NCBI RefSeq assembly: GCF_900116715.1
Contig: NZ_FPBM01000004.1
Location: 248,001 to 312,000 of the forward strand
DNA from: Polaromonas sp. YR568
GTDB taxonomy: Bacteria > Pseudomonadota > Gammaproteobacteria > Burkholderiales > Burkholderiaceae_C
Reading direction: 5' to 3'
DNA length: 64,000 nt
Of this stretch, positions 24,997-32,355 are shown piece by piece. A model generated the notes under the pieces. The model saw nothing but the letters and a program-made list of their open reading frames with translations, was not told where the DNA came from and made no database searches. Positions within the stretch are counted from its first letter, which is position 1, and every line of letters starts with the position of its first letter. The position numbers and the translations under genes were made by a program.

Positions 24997-25550
24997 GCCG
25001 CCAGAAAGCCCGCGGCCTGCGCCACGGCCGCCGTATCGGCCTTGACCGCATCGGGCGGCCCGCCCTTGCCCCACAGCTCGCCGCCGTAGTTCATGGCCAT
25101 GAACTGTGCGCACAGCCGGATCGAGTCCACCATGGGCTGCGCCTTGGTGCGGTCGCCGCTGGTGGTGATCAGCCGCAGCGTCTTTTTGGCCATCTCTTCC
25201 TTGAAGGGCAGGCCGGGCACACGCATCCAGGCGCTCCAGTGATCCAGGTAAATCTTCAGCGGCGCGGGGATGCTGTACCAGTACACCGGCGCCACAAACA
25301 CGATGTCGGTGGCGTCCATGGTGGCATCCAGCAGGGTCTTCATGTCGCCGTTCGGCATGTCGTATTTGCCGCTGGTGTGGCGCTGGTCCACAAAGGGCGG
25401 CAGTTGCAGGCGTGACAGGTGATGCCAGGTTTGCGGTGTGCCGGCCGGCAATGCGGCAGCCGCTTGCTGCGCCAGCCATTCGGTGTTGCCCAGCGCGCCG
25501 GGTTCACGGGTGGAGGTGGTGAGAAAGAGAAATCGAGGGTTGGCATTCAT
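24993..25550 (-). CDS. NADPH-dependent FMN reductase / flavodoxin family protein
   Basis: A 185-residue flavodoxin-like quinone or FMN reductase. It starts NANPRFLFLTTSTREPGALG, where the T-S-T-R-x-x-G part is the FMN phosphate loop, and continues ATDIVFVAPVYWYSIPAPLK, the conserved PVYWYSxPxxLK flavin region. The ATG at 25550 is preferred; an in-frame ATG at 25559 is equally possible and the frame extends to 25607. The gene is monocistronic and convergent with the Bug-type gene, whose stop it overlaps by four bases. Likely role is quinone or azo-compound reduction; unlinked to the neighbours by sequence. Confidence 0.85.
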   Translation of the reverse strand: MNANPRFLFLTTSTREPGALGNTEWLAQQAAAALPAGTPQTWHHLSRLQLPPFVDQRHTSGKYDMPNGDMKTLLDATMDATDIVFVAPVYWYSIPAPLKIYLDHWSAWMRVPGLPFKEEMAKKTLRLITTSGDRTKAQPMVDSIRLCAQFMAMNYGGELWGKGGPPDAVKADTAAVAQAAGFLAA

Positions 25551-25651
25551 GGCGGCCATGGTAGCGGCAGCCGCCGGTCTTTGCTCGCGCGGGGTTGGGG
25601 CTCGCATGCCAGAATGAATTCATCGACAAACTCTTTTGTGAGCCGCTTCCC

Positions 25652-26074
25652 ATGATCCATATCCGCGACATTGACCATATCGTCCTTCGGGTGGTGAGCC
25701 TGGACGCGATGATAAAGTTTTACACCCAGGTGCTGGGCTGCACCGTCGAGCGCCGGCAGGACGAGATCGGACTGGTGCAGCTGCGTGCCGGCAGCTCGCT
25801 GGTTGATCTGGTGCCGGTGGACGGCAAGTTGGGCCGGGCCGGCGGGGCGGCGCCCGGCAAGGAGGCGCGCAACGTCGACCATTTCTGTTTTCGCGTGGAG
25901 CCCTTCGATGCCGAGTCCATTCACCGCCACCTGGCGGCCCATGGTGTGGAGGCGGGCAAGGTGGAGTCGCGTTACGGCGCCGAAGGTGAAGGGCCGTCGA
26001 TTTACCTCAACGACCCCGAAGGCAACACCGTGGAGTTAAAGGGGCCGGCTTGGCCCGCCGGCTACAAACCCTAG
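25652..26074 (+). CDS. VOC (glyoxalase/bleomycin resistance/dioxygenase) superfamily protein
   Basis: A 140-residue VOC-fold protein. It opens IHIRDIDHIVLRVVSLDAMI, with the first metal-ligand His of HIVLRV, and later RNVDHFCFRVEPFD and YLNDPEGNTVELKG, which carries the last Glu ligand. The pattern resembles lactoylglutathione lyase-like and extradiol-type VOC members. The ATG at 25652 is preferred over upstream starts as it gives the family N-terminus. It ends in a four-base overlap with the convergent LysE gene. Substrate unknown. Confidence 0.88.
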   Translation: MIHIRDIDHIVLRVVSLDAMIKFYTQVLGCTVERRQDEIGLVQLRAGSSLVDLVPVDGKLGRAGGAAPGKEARNVDHFCFRVEPFDAESIHRHLAAHGVEAGKVESRYGAEGEGPSIYLNDPEGNTVELKGPAWPAGYKP

Positions 26075-26706
26075 AACTGCCGCCAGCCCTGCCAGGCGGT
26101 GAAGGCGGCGCAAAGAATCAGCACCGCGCCAACAGTCCGCGCCATCGCCACGCTGGCGCCAGGCCGGTCTGCCAGCCACTGGCGTGCGCCGGCAGCGGCC
26201 AGCGCCAGTGAGCCATACACGCCGGCCTGCGTGACCGCGATGATGAAGCCCAGCGCCGCAGCCTGCACCCAGAGCGAGCCGTACTCAAGCCGCAGGAACT
26301 GCGGAAAGATCGCCAGCATGAACAGATAGGCTTTCGGGTTGAGCAAACAGGTCAGCGCAGCCTGCCGGAAGGTCCGCCATGGCGACTGCTCCTCTATGTC
26401 GGGCAGGGCGCCGAAAACAGAGGTGCTGCGCGTGAGCGACCAGCCAATCCACGCGATGTAAAGGCTGCCCGCCAGCAGCATCACATTCACCATGCCCGGC
26501 ACAAGTTGCAGCAAGATGCCCAAGCCGAGCGCCCCGGCCACAACGTGGCAAATACCGCCGGCCACGATGCCGCCCACGGCAAAGAGCCCATAGCGCCGCC
26601 CGCCCGTCAGCGAGCTGGCCATCACGAACGCCATGTCCATGCCGGGCAGGATGATGATGCCCAGCACCATCAGGAAAAACAGCCAGAGATGGGCGAACTG
26701 GTCCAT
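26071..26706 (-). CDS. LysE family amino acid exporter
   Basis: A 211-residue LysE/RhtB translocator with about six helices. It starts FLMVLGIIILPGMDMAFVMA, close to the family opening with the PGP/PGM motif, and GGRRYGLFAVGGIVAGGICH follows. ALTCLLNPKAYLFMLAIFPQ contains the conserved NPK motif. It would export amino acids (lysine, arginine, threonine, leucine or homoserine types). An ArgP-like LysR gene, the usual regulator of this family, lies 3.1 kb away at 29824. Stop codons overlap the VOC gene by four bases. Confidence 0.9.
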   Translation of the reverse strand: MDQFAHLWLFFLMVLGIIILPGMDMAFVMASSLTGGRRYGLFAVGGIVAGGICHVVAGALGLGILLQLVPGMVNVMLLAGSLYIAWIGWSLTRSTSVFGALPDIEEQSPWRTFRQAALTCLLNPKAYLFMLAIFPQFLRLEYGSLWVQAAALGFIIAVTQAGVYGSLALAAAGARQWLADRPGASVAMARTVGAVLILCAAFTAWQGWRQF

Positions 26707-26731
26707 GGTGTGATGCGCCTTTGCCGGTGAT

Positions 26732-27274
26732 TCAGTGGTGCGCCACGTGATAGGCGGGCCGGGTCAGCTTCATCACCCAGTTGGTTTCCCAGTGGCGGCC
26801 GCCGTCCACCGAAAACGCCTGCTCCCAGCGCGCGCTGCCGGGCGTGATGCCCGACCAGGTAAAGCGCACCCGCACCGGCCGGCCTTCGTGGCTGTCATTG
26901 CCTTCAAAGCGGCCCACACCGTCAGCAAACGCGCCCACCACCGGCGGCTGCAGCAAGCCGTCGCTCTGGCTCACCCAGTAGATGCTCCACAGCCGGTCTT
27001 GCGGGTTGAAAAAACGCAAGGCCATGCCGATGTTTCCCTTGTCCTCCGTGACCAGGTCATTCATGTTGCCCAGCCCGCCCAGCAGCAGCGCACCGTCCTG
27101 CACCGCTTCAAAACGTTCCCAGTCTGTGCAGCCTTGCAGCCGCTTTTTCAGGCGCTCGTTGCTGACCAGCCAGCGCCCGGTGATGAAGTTGAAGTCGTGG
27201 CGGCCGTCGTTGCCGTCATGGATATGTGACAGGTCCAGGGTTTTGGGCAGGGAAGTCGTCATGGAGGTGGTCAT
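26732..27274 (-). CDS. Conserved hypothetical protein, DUF1579-like lipocalin-type fold
   Basis: A 180-residue protein, no signal peptide or transmembrane segment. The pattern FNFITGRWLVSNERLKKRLQ followed by GNMNDLVTEDKGNIGMALRF and DRLWSIYWVSQSDG resembles DUF1579-type proteins, which fold like lipocalins. The C-terminal WEQAFSVDGGRHWETNWVMK is the second half of that pattern. No function is known for this group. It is divergent from the WYL regulator at 27377, with an inverted repeat (27335-27353) in the shared spacer. The two adjacent methionines at 27274 and 27262 are alternative starts. Confidence 0.78.
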   Translation of the reverse strand: MTTSMTTSLPKTLDLSHIHDGNDGRHDFNFITGRWLVSNERLKKRLQGCTDWERFEAVQDGALLLGGLGNMNDLVTEDKGNIGMALRFFNPQDRLWSIYWVSQSDGLLQPPVVGAFADGVGRFEGNDSHEGRPVRVRFTWSGITPGSARWEQAFSVDGGRHWETNWVMKLTRPAYHVAHH

Positions 27275-27334
27275 GGGTTGAAAGCGCTTTTGGCGCCCCG
27301 GGTGGTTGGCGGTAAAAGCAGTCTAAAAACGTAA

Positions 27335-27353
27335 TAGGGCGGTTTCGGCCCTA
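27335..27353. promoter_or_regulatory. Operator candidate for the WYL regulator, TAGGGC-N7-GCCCTA
   Basis: A perfect six-base inverted repeat with a seven-base spacer lies 23 bases before the regulator start and 60 bases before the divergent DUF1579-like gene. The position suits autoregulation and control of both genes. No experimental or comparative support is available here. Confidence 0.4.
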
Positions 27354-27376
27354 ATTAAGGGATAGACTTTTCCACC

Positions 27377-28327
27377 ATGTATTCCCCGACTACACGTGTG
27401 CTCACGGTGCTTGAATTGCTGCAGTCCCACGGGCGGCTGAGCGGCGCCGAGCTGGCCCGCCGGCTGGAGGTCGACGGCCGCACGCTGCGCCGTTACATCG
27501 CCAAGCTGGAGCAACTCGGCATCCCGGTTGTGGCCGAGCGCGGCCGTTACGGCTGCTACAGCCTGGTGGCCGGCTTCAAGCTGCCGCCCATGATGTTCAC
27601 CGACGACGAAGCCCTGGCCTTGTCCCTGGGGCTGCTGGCCGCGCGCGGCCTGGGCCTGGCTGAGGCTGCACCCGCCGCACAAAGCGCCCAGGCCAAGCTG
27701 GAGCGGGTGATGCCCCACAACCTGAAAAACCGCATCCGCGCGCTGGGCGAAACCGTGACGCTGGACATGCGCCAGGCCGACGCGCCCGGCGACAACACGG
27801 CCCTGTTGGCGCTCAGCATTGCCGCGCACGGCTGGCAGCGTGTGCACATGGCTTACCGCTCGGCCGAAGGCGATGTGACCGAGCGCGACTTCGACGCCTA
27901 CGGCCTGGTGTTTCGCCGCGGCCGTTGGTATGCGGCGGGCTGGTGCCATTTGCGCGGCGCGCTGCGTTCATTCCGGCTGGACCGGGTGCAGGACGTGCGG
28001 CCGCTCAATGTGGTGTTCACGCCGCCGGCCGACTTTGACGCCGTGCAGCATCTGGCGCTGGGCCTGGCCACCATGCCGCGCAGCAACACCGTGCGCCTCT
28101 TGCTTCACACCGATTTGCAGACCGCGCAAATGGAGCTGCCCGATAGCGTGGGCGTCTTCCAGCCCAGCGAAGACGGTGTGCTGCTGCACAGCCAGACCGA
28201 TCACCTCGGCTGGTTCGCGCGGCAGCTGATGCGTCTGTCTTTTTCGTTTGATGTGCAGGAACCCGCTGAGCTGCGGGTTGCTTTGCGCGAGCACGCCCAG
28301 CGCACGCTGGCGCAGCACGCCGCCTGA
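27377..28327 (+). CDS. YafY/WYL-domain helix-turn-helix transcriptional regulator
   Basis: A 316-residue regulator. The N-terminal HTH_11 reads HGRLSGAELARRLEVDGRTL and RYIAKLEQLGIPVVAERGRY, and the WYL domain follows around residue 150-230 (FDAYGLVFRRGRWYAAGWCH, then FRLDRVQDVRPL). The WYL core motif W-Y is seen as RWYAAGWCHLRGALRSFRLD. WYL proteins bind nucleic acids or small ligands and often regulate a divergent neighbour, here the DUF1579-like gene. The C-terminal half, ending HAQRTLAQHAA, belongs to the WCX extension. Confidence 0.9.
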   Translation: MYSPTTRVLTVLELLQSHGRLSGAELARRLEVDGRTLRRYIAKLEQLGIPVVAERGRYGCYSLVAGFKLPPMMFTDDEALALSLGLLAARGLGLAEAAPAAQSAQAKLERVMPHNLKNRIRALGETVTLDMRQADAPGDNTALLALSIAAHGWQRVHMAYRSAEGDVTERDFDAYGLVFRRGRWYAAGWCHLRGALRSFRLDRVQDVRPLNVVFTPPADFDAVQHLALGLATMPRSNTVRLLLHTDLQTAQMELPDSVGVFQPSEDGVLLHSQTDHLGWFARQLMRLSFSFDVQEPAELRVALREHAQRTLAQHAA

Positions 28328-28344
28328 AAACCGCTTGGCGGCGC

Positions 28345-29694
28345 TCAGGCCGCGCTGGTTTGCAGCTTGCCCCGCGCGCGGTCCAGGCCGTAGAAGCCGA
28401 AGTCCATGGCCGGCACTTCGCCGCTGATCAGCTCGGCCATGGCCTTGCCCGAACCCGCGCCGTGCGTCCAGCCCAGCGTGCCGTGCCCGGCATTGACCCA
28501 CAGGCGGCCGATCCTGGTCTTGCCGATGTAGGGAATATTGGTGGGCGTTGCGGGGCGCAAGCCGGTCCAGAAATGCGGCGAGCCGCCTTGCTCTTCAAGG
28601 CGCGTGTCGCACACGCCCGGCAGCACTTCTTCAATGCGGTCGGCCAGCATCTTGCAGCGGGCCTTGGCCAGCGGCGTGTCCAGCGAGAGGTCGTAACCGC
28701 CGACCTCGATGGTGCCGGCCACACGCAACTTGTCGCCCAGCCGGCTCATGGCGCACTTCACTTCATCGTCGATGGTGCTGACAAAAGGCGCCTGGCTGGG
28801 CTTGAGCAATTTGAAGGTGGCGCTGTAGCCCTTGCCGGGGTAAATCGGCAAGTCGACGCCCACGGTGCGCAGCAGGGGCGCTGTGTAAGAGCCGCAGGCC
28901 ACAACCACTTCATCGGCCTTCAGATAGGCCAGGCTTTCGTTCTCGCCCCGGATGGAGCGCGGCCGGATGGCGACCGACTCGATCGCGCCGCCGGCTTTCT
29001 CCAGCCGCACCACGTCATGCCCAAACAGAAAGCGCGCACCCCGGTCGGCGCAGCGCTGCGCCAGTGCCTGGGTGAACACGCGGGCGTCGCCGCTTTCGTC
29101 GCTGGCGGTGTAGGTGCCGCCCACGATGCGGTGCGCAAAGGATTTGAAGGCCGGCTCAATCGCCAGCAGCTCGGCGGTGCTCACCACGCGGCGCGCCACA
29201 CCGTATTTGCGCATCAGGGCCGCAGCCTCGCCGGCGGTGTCAAAGGTTTTCTGGTCGGTGAAGTAGTGCGCGATGCCGCGCTCAAGCCGGTTGTATTCAA
29301 TGCCGGTGGACTCCACCACGTCCTTAAGCGCTGCGTGGCTGTAGGCTCCCAGCGCCACCAGTTGCTGCACATTGCGCTCGAAAGCCTCGTCGTTGCATTG
29401 CGCCAGAAACTGCAGGCCCCAGCGCCACTGCTGCCAGCCTTCACCGAAGGGCAGCTGCGGCCGGAACAGCAGCGGCGCGTCGTCGCGGAACATCCATTTC
29501 AGGGCCTTGAGCGGGGCGTCCTTGTTGGCCCAGGGCTCACAATAGCTGACGGAAATCTGCGCCGCATTGCCAAAACTGGTTTCCAGCGCCGCCTCGGGCT
29601 GCCGGTCGACCACGGTCACCTCATGGCCCCGCTCCAGCAGATGCCAGGCGGTGCTCACGCCAATGATGCCTGCCCCCAAAACGACGACTTTCAT
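28345..29694 (-). CDS. dadA: D-amino acid dehydrogenase (DadA-like)
   Basis: A 449-residue FAD-dependent dehydrogenase. The N-terminal Rossmann motif is VVVLGAGIIGVSTAWHLLER with the acidic end VTVVDRQP. DadA landmarks ETSFGNAAQISVSYCEPWAN and GLRPATPTNIPYIGKTRIGR are present. DadA oxidises D-amino acids, mainly D-alanine, to 2-oxo acids and ammonia, passing electrons to the quinone pool on the inner face of the membrane. It is divergent from an ArgP-like regulator at 29824 and no alanine racemase (dadX) is adjacent. Length matches the family. Related glycine or proline betaine oxidases are less likely. Confidence 0.9.
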   Translation of the reverse strand: MKVVVLGAGIIGVSTAWHLLERGHEVTVVDRQPEAALETSFGNAAQISVSYCEPWANKDAPLKALKWMFRDDAPLLFRPQLPFGEGWQQWRWGLQFLAQCNDEAFERNVQQLVALGAYSHAALKDVVESTGIEYNRLERGIAHYFTDQKTFDTAGEAAALMRKYGVARRVVSTAELLAIEPAFKSFAHRIVGGTYTASDESGDARVFTQALAQRCADRGARFLFGHDVVRLEKAGGAIESVAIRPRSIRGENESLAYLKADEVVVACGSYTAPLLRTVGVDLPIYPGKGYSATFKLLKPSQAPFVSTIDDEVKCAMSRLGDKLRVAGTIEVGGYDLSLDTPLAKARCKMLADRIEEVLPGVCDTRLEEQGGSPHFWTGLRPATPTNIPYIGKTRIGRLWVNAGHGTLGWTHGAGSGKAMAELISGEVPAMDFGFYGLDRARGKLQTSAA

Positions 29695-29739
29695 GCCAAA
29701 ACCCCTTTAAGGATCAAGTGTGAAGGATGTTGCTTTCAA

Positions 29740-29755
29740 TTAATAGAAAAATTAA
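29740..29755. promoter_or_regulatory. LysR-type inverted-repeat site candidate TTAAT-N6-ATTAA
   Basis: An AT-rich inverted repeat lies in the 129-base spacer between dadA and the divergent LysR gene. LysR regulators commonly bind a T-N11-A box between divergent genes, and TTAAT-N6-ATTAA fits that plan. The region is AT-rich and likely also holds the two promoters, so the symmetry could be accidental. Confidence 0.35.
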
Positions 29756-29823
29756 ACTCTCAGTGAAAACATCAGTACGGCTAATAGAGCCAGTAAACAA
29801 AGACAACAAATAGGGGATACGGG

Positions 29824-30768
29824 ATGAGTACTTTTGATCCTGATGCATTAGAGTGCCTGGCCGCCATCGTGGAAGAGGGCGGTTTTGAGCGCGCCGCCCA
29901 GCGCCTTTCCATCACCCAGTCTGCGGTGTCGCAGCGCCTGCGCGCGCTGGAGGCCCAGGTCGGCACCGTGCTCATTGTGCGCAGCCGCCCGCTCAAGCCT
30001 ACCTCCGCCGGGCAGCTGTTGCTCAAACACACCAAGATGCTGCGCCTGCTGCGCGCCGACCTCGAACGGGACTTGAAAGAGCTCGCGCCCAGCTCGCTGG
30101 GCGGCGCGCGCGAGGAAGAGCGCATCTCGATTGCCATCAACGCCGACAGCATCGCCACCTGGGCCTTGCCGGCGCTGACCGAGCTGGCCCAGCAGGGCCT
30201 GCCCATGGAGATCATCCACGACGACCAGAACTTCACCCACGAATGGCTGCGTGAAGGCCAGGTGCTGGGCTGCGTCACCACGCTCAAGCAGGCGCTGCGC
30301 GGCTGCAAGGTGGAGCCGCTGGGCGCAATGCAATACATCGCAGTGGCCACGCCTGAATTTGCGCAAAAACGGCTGGGCCTGCGCGACGGCGCCGCCGACA
30401 AGGAAGCACCGCCCGCGTTGACGCAATACAACTTCCGCGATGTGCCCTTCATCGCCTTCAACCGCAAGGACGAGTTGCCGGTCGACTTTGTGAGCAAGGC
30501 CTTTGGCTTGAAGCGCGTCACCCTGAACCAGTTGTTTGTGCCCTCATCCGAAGGCATGGTGAGAGCCGTGCTGGCAGGCTGGGGCGTCAGCGTGGTGCCG
30601 CGCCTTCTGGCGCAAGGCCTGATTGACGGGAACCAGCTCGTGAACGTGGCGCCCAGCTACACCCTGCCCATCCAGCTCTACTGGCATTGCTGGAACCTGG
30701 AGTCCGAAGTGCTGGATGCGCTCACGGCGGCGCTCAAGCAGTCGGCGGCGCAGTCGCTGGTTCCCTGA
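29824..30768 (+). CDS. LysR family regulator, ArgP (LysG)-like
   Basis: A 314-residue LysR-type regulator. The winged HTH is at residues 5-65 (CLAAIVEEGGFERAAQRLSI, then TQSAVSQRLRALEAQVGTVL), and the effector domain shows ALPALTELAQQGLPMEIIHD and DQNFTHEWLREGQVLGCVT, the ArgP/LysG-type pattern. ArgP responds to lysine or arginine and activates exporters of the LysE/ArgO family. A LysE-family gene is nearby at 26071 and dadA is divergent at 28345; either could be a target. A hairpin-forming repeat lies just past the stop (30788-30807). Confidence 0.88.
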   Translation: MSTFDPDALECLAAIVEEGGFERAAQRLSITQSAVSQRLRALEAQVGTVLIVRSRPLKPTSAGQLLLKHTKMLRLLRADLERDLKELAPSSLGGAREEERISIAINADSIATWALPALTELAQQGLPMEIIHDDQNFTHEWLREGQVLGCVTTLKQALRGCKVEPLGAMQYIAVATPEFAQKRLGLRDGAADKEAPPALTQYNFRDVPFIAFNRKDELPVDFVSKAFGLKRVTLNQLFVPSSEGMVRAVLAGWGVSVVPRLLAQGLIDGNQLVNVAPSYTLPIQLYWHCWNLESEVLDALTAALKQSAAQSLVP

Positions 30769-30787
30769 CCCTTTGCTGTCGTAGCGC

Positions 30788-30807
30788 TCCGGCAAGGCGC
30801 TGCCGGA
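30788..30807 (+). other. Short hairpin downstream of the LysR gene
   Basis: TCCGGCA and TGCCGGA arms with a six-base loop form a seven-pair hairpin 20 bases after the LysR stop. There is no T-run, so it is not a classical terminator; it may be a stabilising 3' hairpin. Confidence 0.35.
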
Positions 30808-30925
30808 ACATCGGTTGACTGTTCGCCCCCTGACGGCGGGCTGACTCTGCGCCCGTTTCTAGGGGAAAACCTGGCGCGGCCGCGGCACCGCCCTGCCTAT
30901 CCTGCGGGCGGTACAGGAGACAACC

Positions 30926-32170
30926 ATGTTCAAAAAAACGCCCCGCCCCGCGGGCATTCGCTGCTTCGCATCGCTCATCTTCACAGCCGCAACATTGGCC
31001 GCAGCCTTTCCAGCCGCGAGCCAGACAGCGCCGGAACCGCAAGGCGCCAATACCTTGAAGATAGGCGTCATCGGCCCCTTCACCGGGCCGTCCGCCGACT
31101 TCGGCGTGCCCATGCTCAACGGCATCCAGCAGGCGGTGGACGAGATCAATGCCGTGGGTGGCTACCTCGGCCGCAAAATCGAGATCGTTCGCAAGGACGA
31201 CCAGGCGAACCCCGATGTGGGCCTGAAGATGTCGCAGGAACTGGTGGCTGAAAAAGTCAGCGCCGTCCTGGGCTTTTGCAACACCGGCGTGGCCGCCAAA
31301 TCACTGGGCGTTTTTCAGGACAACAAACTTCCCTTGATCATTCCGTGCGCCACGGGCTCGCCGCTCACCGCCAAATATCCTGGCCCCGAGAGTTACATCT
31401 TCCGCACCTCGCCCAAAGACGCCATCCAGGCGCCGTTTGTGGTGGACGACATCCTCAAGCGCGGCTGGGACAAGGTCGCGGTGTTTGCCGACACCAGCGG
31501 CTACGGCGAAGCCGGGCTGCAGGACGTGGAAAAGGCGCTGGACGCCAAAAAGCTCAAACCGGTTTACGTGGCCCGCTTTCCGCTCGGCGTGAAAGACCTC
31601 GGTGAAGAGTTGAAGGCGGCAAAAGCTGCCGGCGCCAACGTGGTGTTCAGCTACACCGTCGGCCCCGAGAACGCGGTGATCGCACGCGGCCGCCAGGCGC
31701 TGAACTGGAAGGTCCCGCAGGTCGGCGCCTGGCCTTTGTCGTTTCCGTTTTTTATCGACGGCGGCAAGGAGGCTGCCGACGGCGCACTGATGGCGCAGAC
31801 CTTTATCGCCGAGCCGAGCAATGAGCGCCGTGCGTCTTTCCTGACCAGCTATGCCCGCAAGTTCAATGTGAAAAAAATACCGGTGCCCATGGCAGCGGCG
31901 CAGGGTTATGACGCGGTCTACATCCTGGTGTATTCGCTGTTCACCATCCGCGACGGCAACCTGGGCGGGCCGGCCGTGAAGGCCGCGCTGGAAGGCAAGA
32001 GCCGCACCTACTACGGCGTGGTCGCCACCTATGACCAGCCCTTCAGCAAACTCGACAAAGACGCCACCACCCAGAACATGCTGGTCATGGGCATGGTGAG
32101 GAACGGTGCGGTCACCTTTGCCTATCCGGAAGACGCCAAGCGCAATCTGTTTGTGCAGCGCAAGCAATAG
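30926..32170 (+). CDS. Liv-type ABC transporter substrate-binding protein, orphan
   Basis: A 414-residue periplasmic binding protein of the Peripla_BP_6 group. The signal peptide is RCFASLIFTAATLAAAFPAA, cut near ASQT, and the mature start is LKIGVIGPFTGPSADFGVPM. Later LGFCNTGVAAKSLGVFQDNK and NVVFSYTVGPENAVIARGRQ mark the ligand cleft. A strong ribosome site (CAGGAGA) precedes the ATG. No permease or ATPase gene is nearby; it is followed after 185 bases by a large sensor kinase. It could use another transporter's membrane parts or act as a sensor partner. The latter is speculative. Confidence 0.88.
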   Translation: MFKKTPRPAGIRCFASLIFTAATLAAAFPAASQTAPEPQGANTLKIGVIGPFTGPSADFGVPMLNGIQQAVDEINAVGGYLGRKIEIVRKDDQANPDVGLKMSQELVAEKVSAVLGFCNTGVAAKSLGVFQDNKLPLIIPCATGSPLTAKYPGPESYIFRTSPKDAIQAPFVVDDILKRGWDKVAVFADTSGYGEAGLQDVEKALDAKKLKPVYVARFPLGVKDLGEELKAAKAAGANVVFSYTVGPENAVIARGRQALNWKVPQVGAWPLSFPFFIDGGKEAADGALMAQTFIAEPSNERRASFLTSYARKFNVKKIPVPMAAAQGYDAVYILVYSLFTIRDGNLGGPAVKAALEGKSRTYYGVVATYDQPFSKLDKDATTQNMLVMGMVRNGAVTFAYPEDAKRNLFVQRKQ

Positions 32171-32355
32171 CGAGCGATACGGAGCAACGCCGGGTAATAG
32201 CAAACAATAGTATTGCTTGGGCCGCCATGCCCACCGGCAAACTGCAATAAAGGGCCACGCATCCATTTACAAAATCCGGTGCTTTCCGCACACTCCAACA
32301 TGGTGCGCAGACTGCTGCGCGCCGCAGTGAAGAGAAAAGGCACGAGGTAACTGGA

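Noticed and set aside
32171..32355. Terminator after the orphan binding protein (AGCAA/TTGCT arms near 32206)
   Set aside because: The stem is short and no T-run follows, so it is not strong enough to call.
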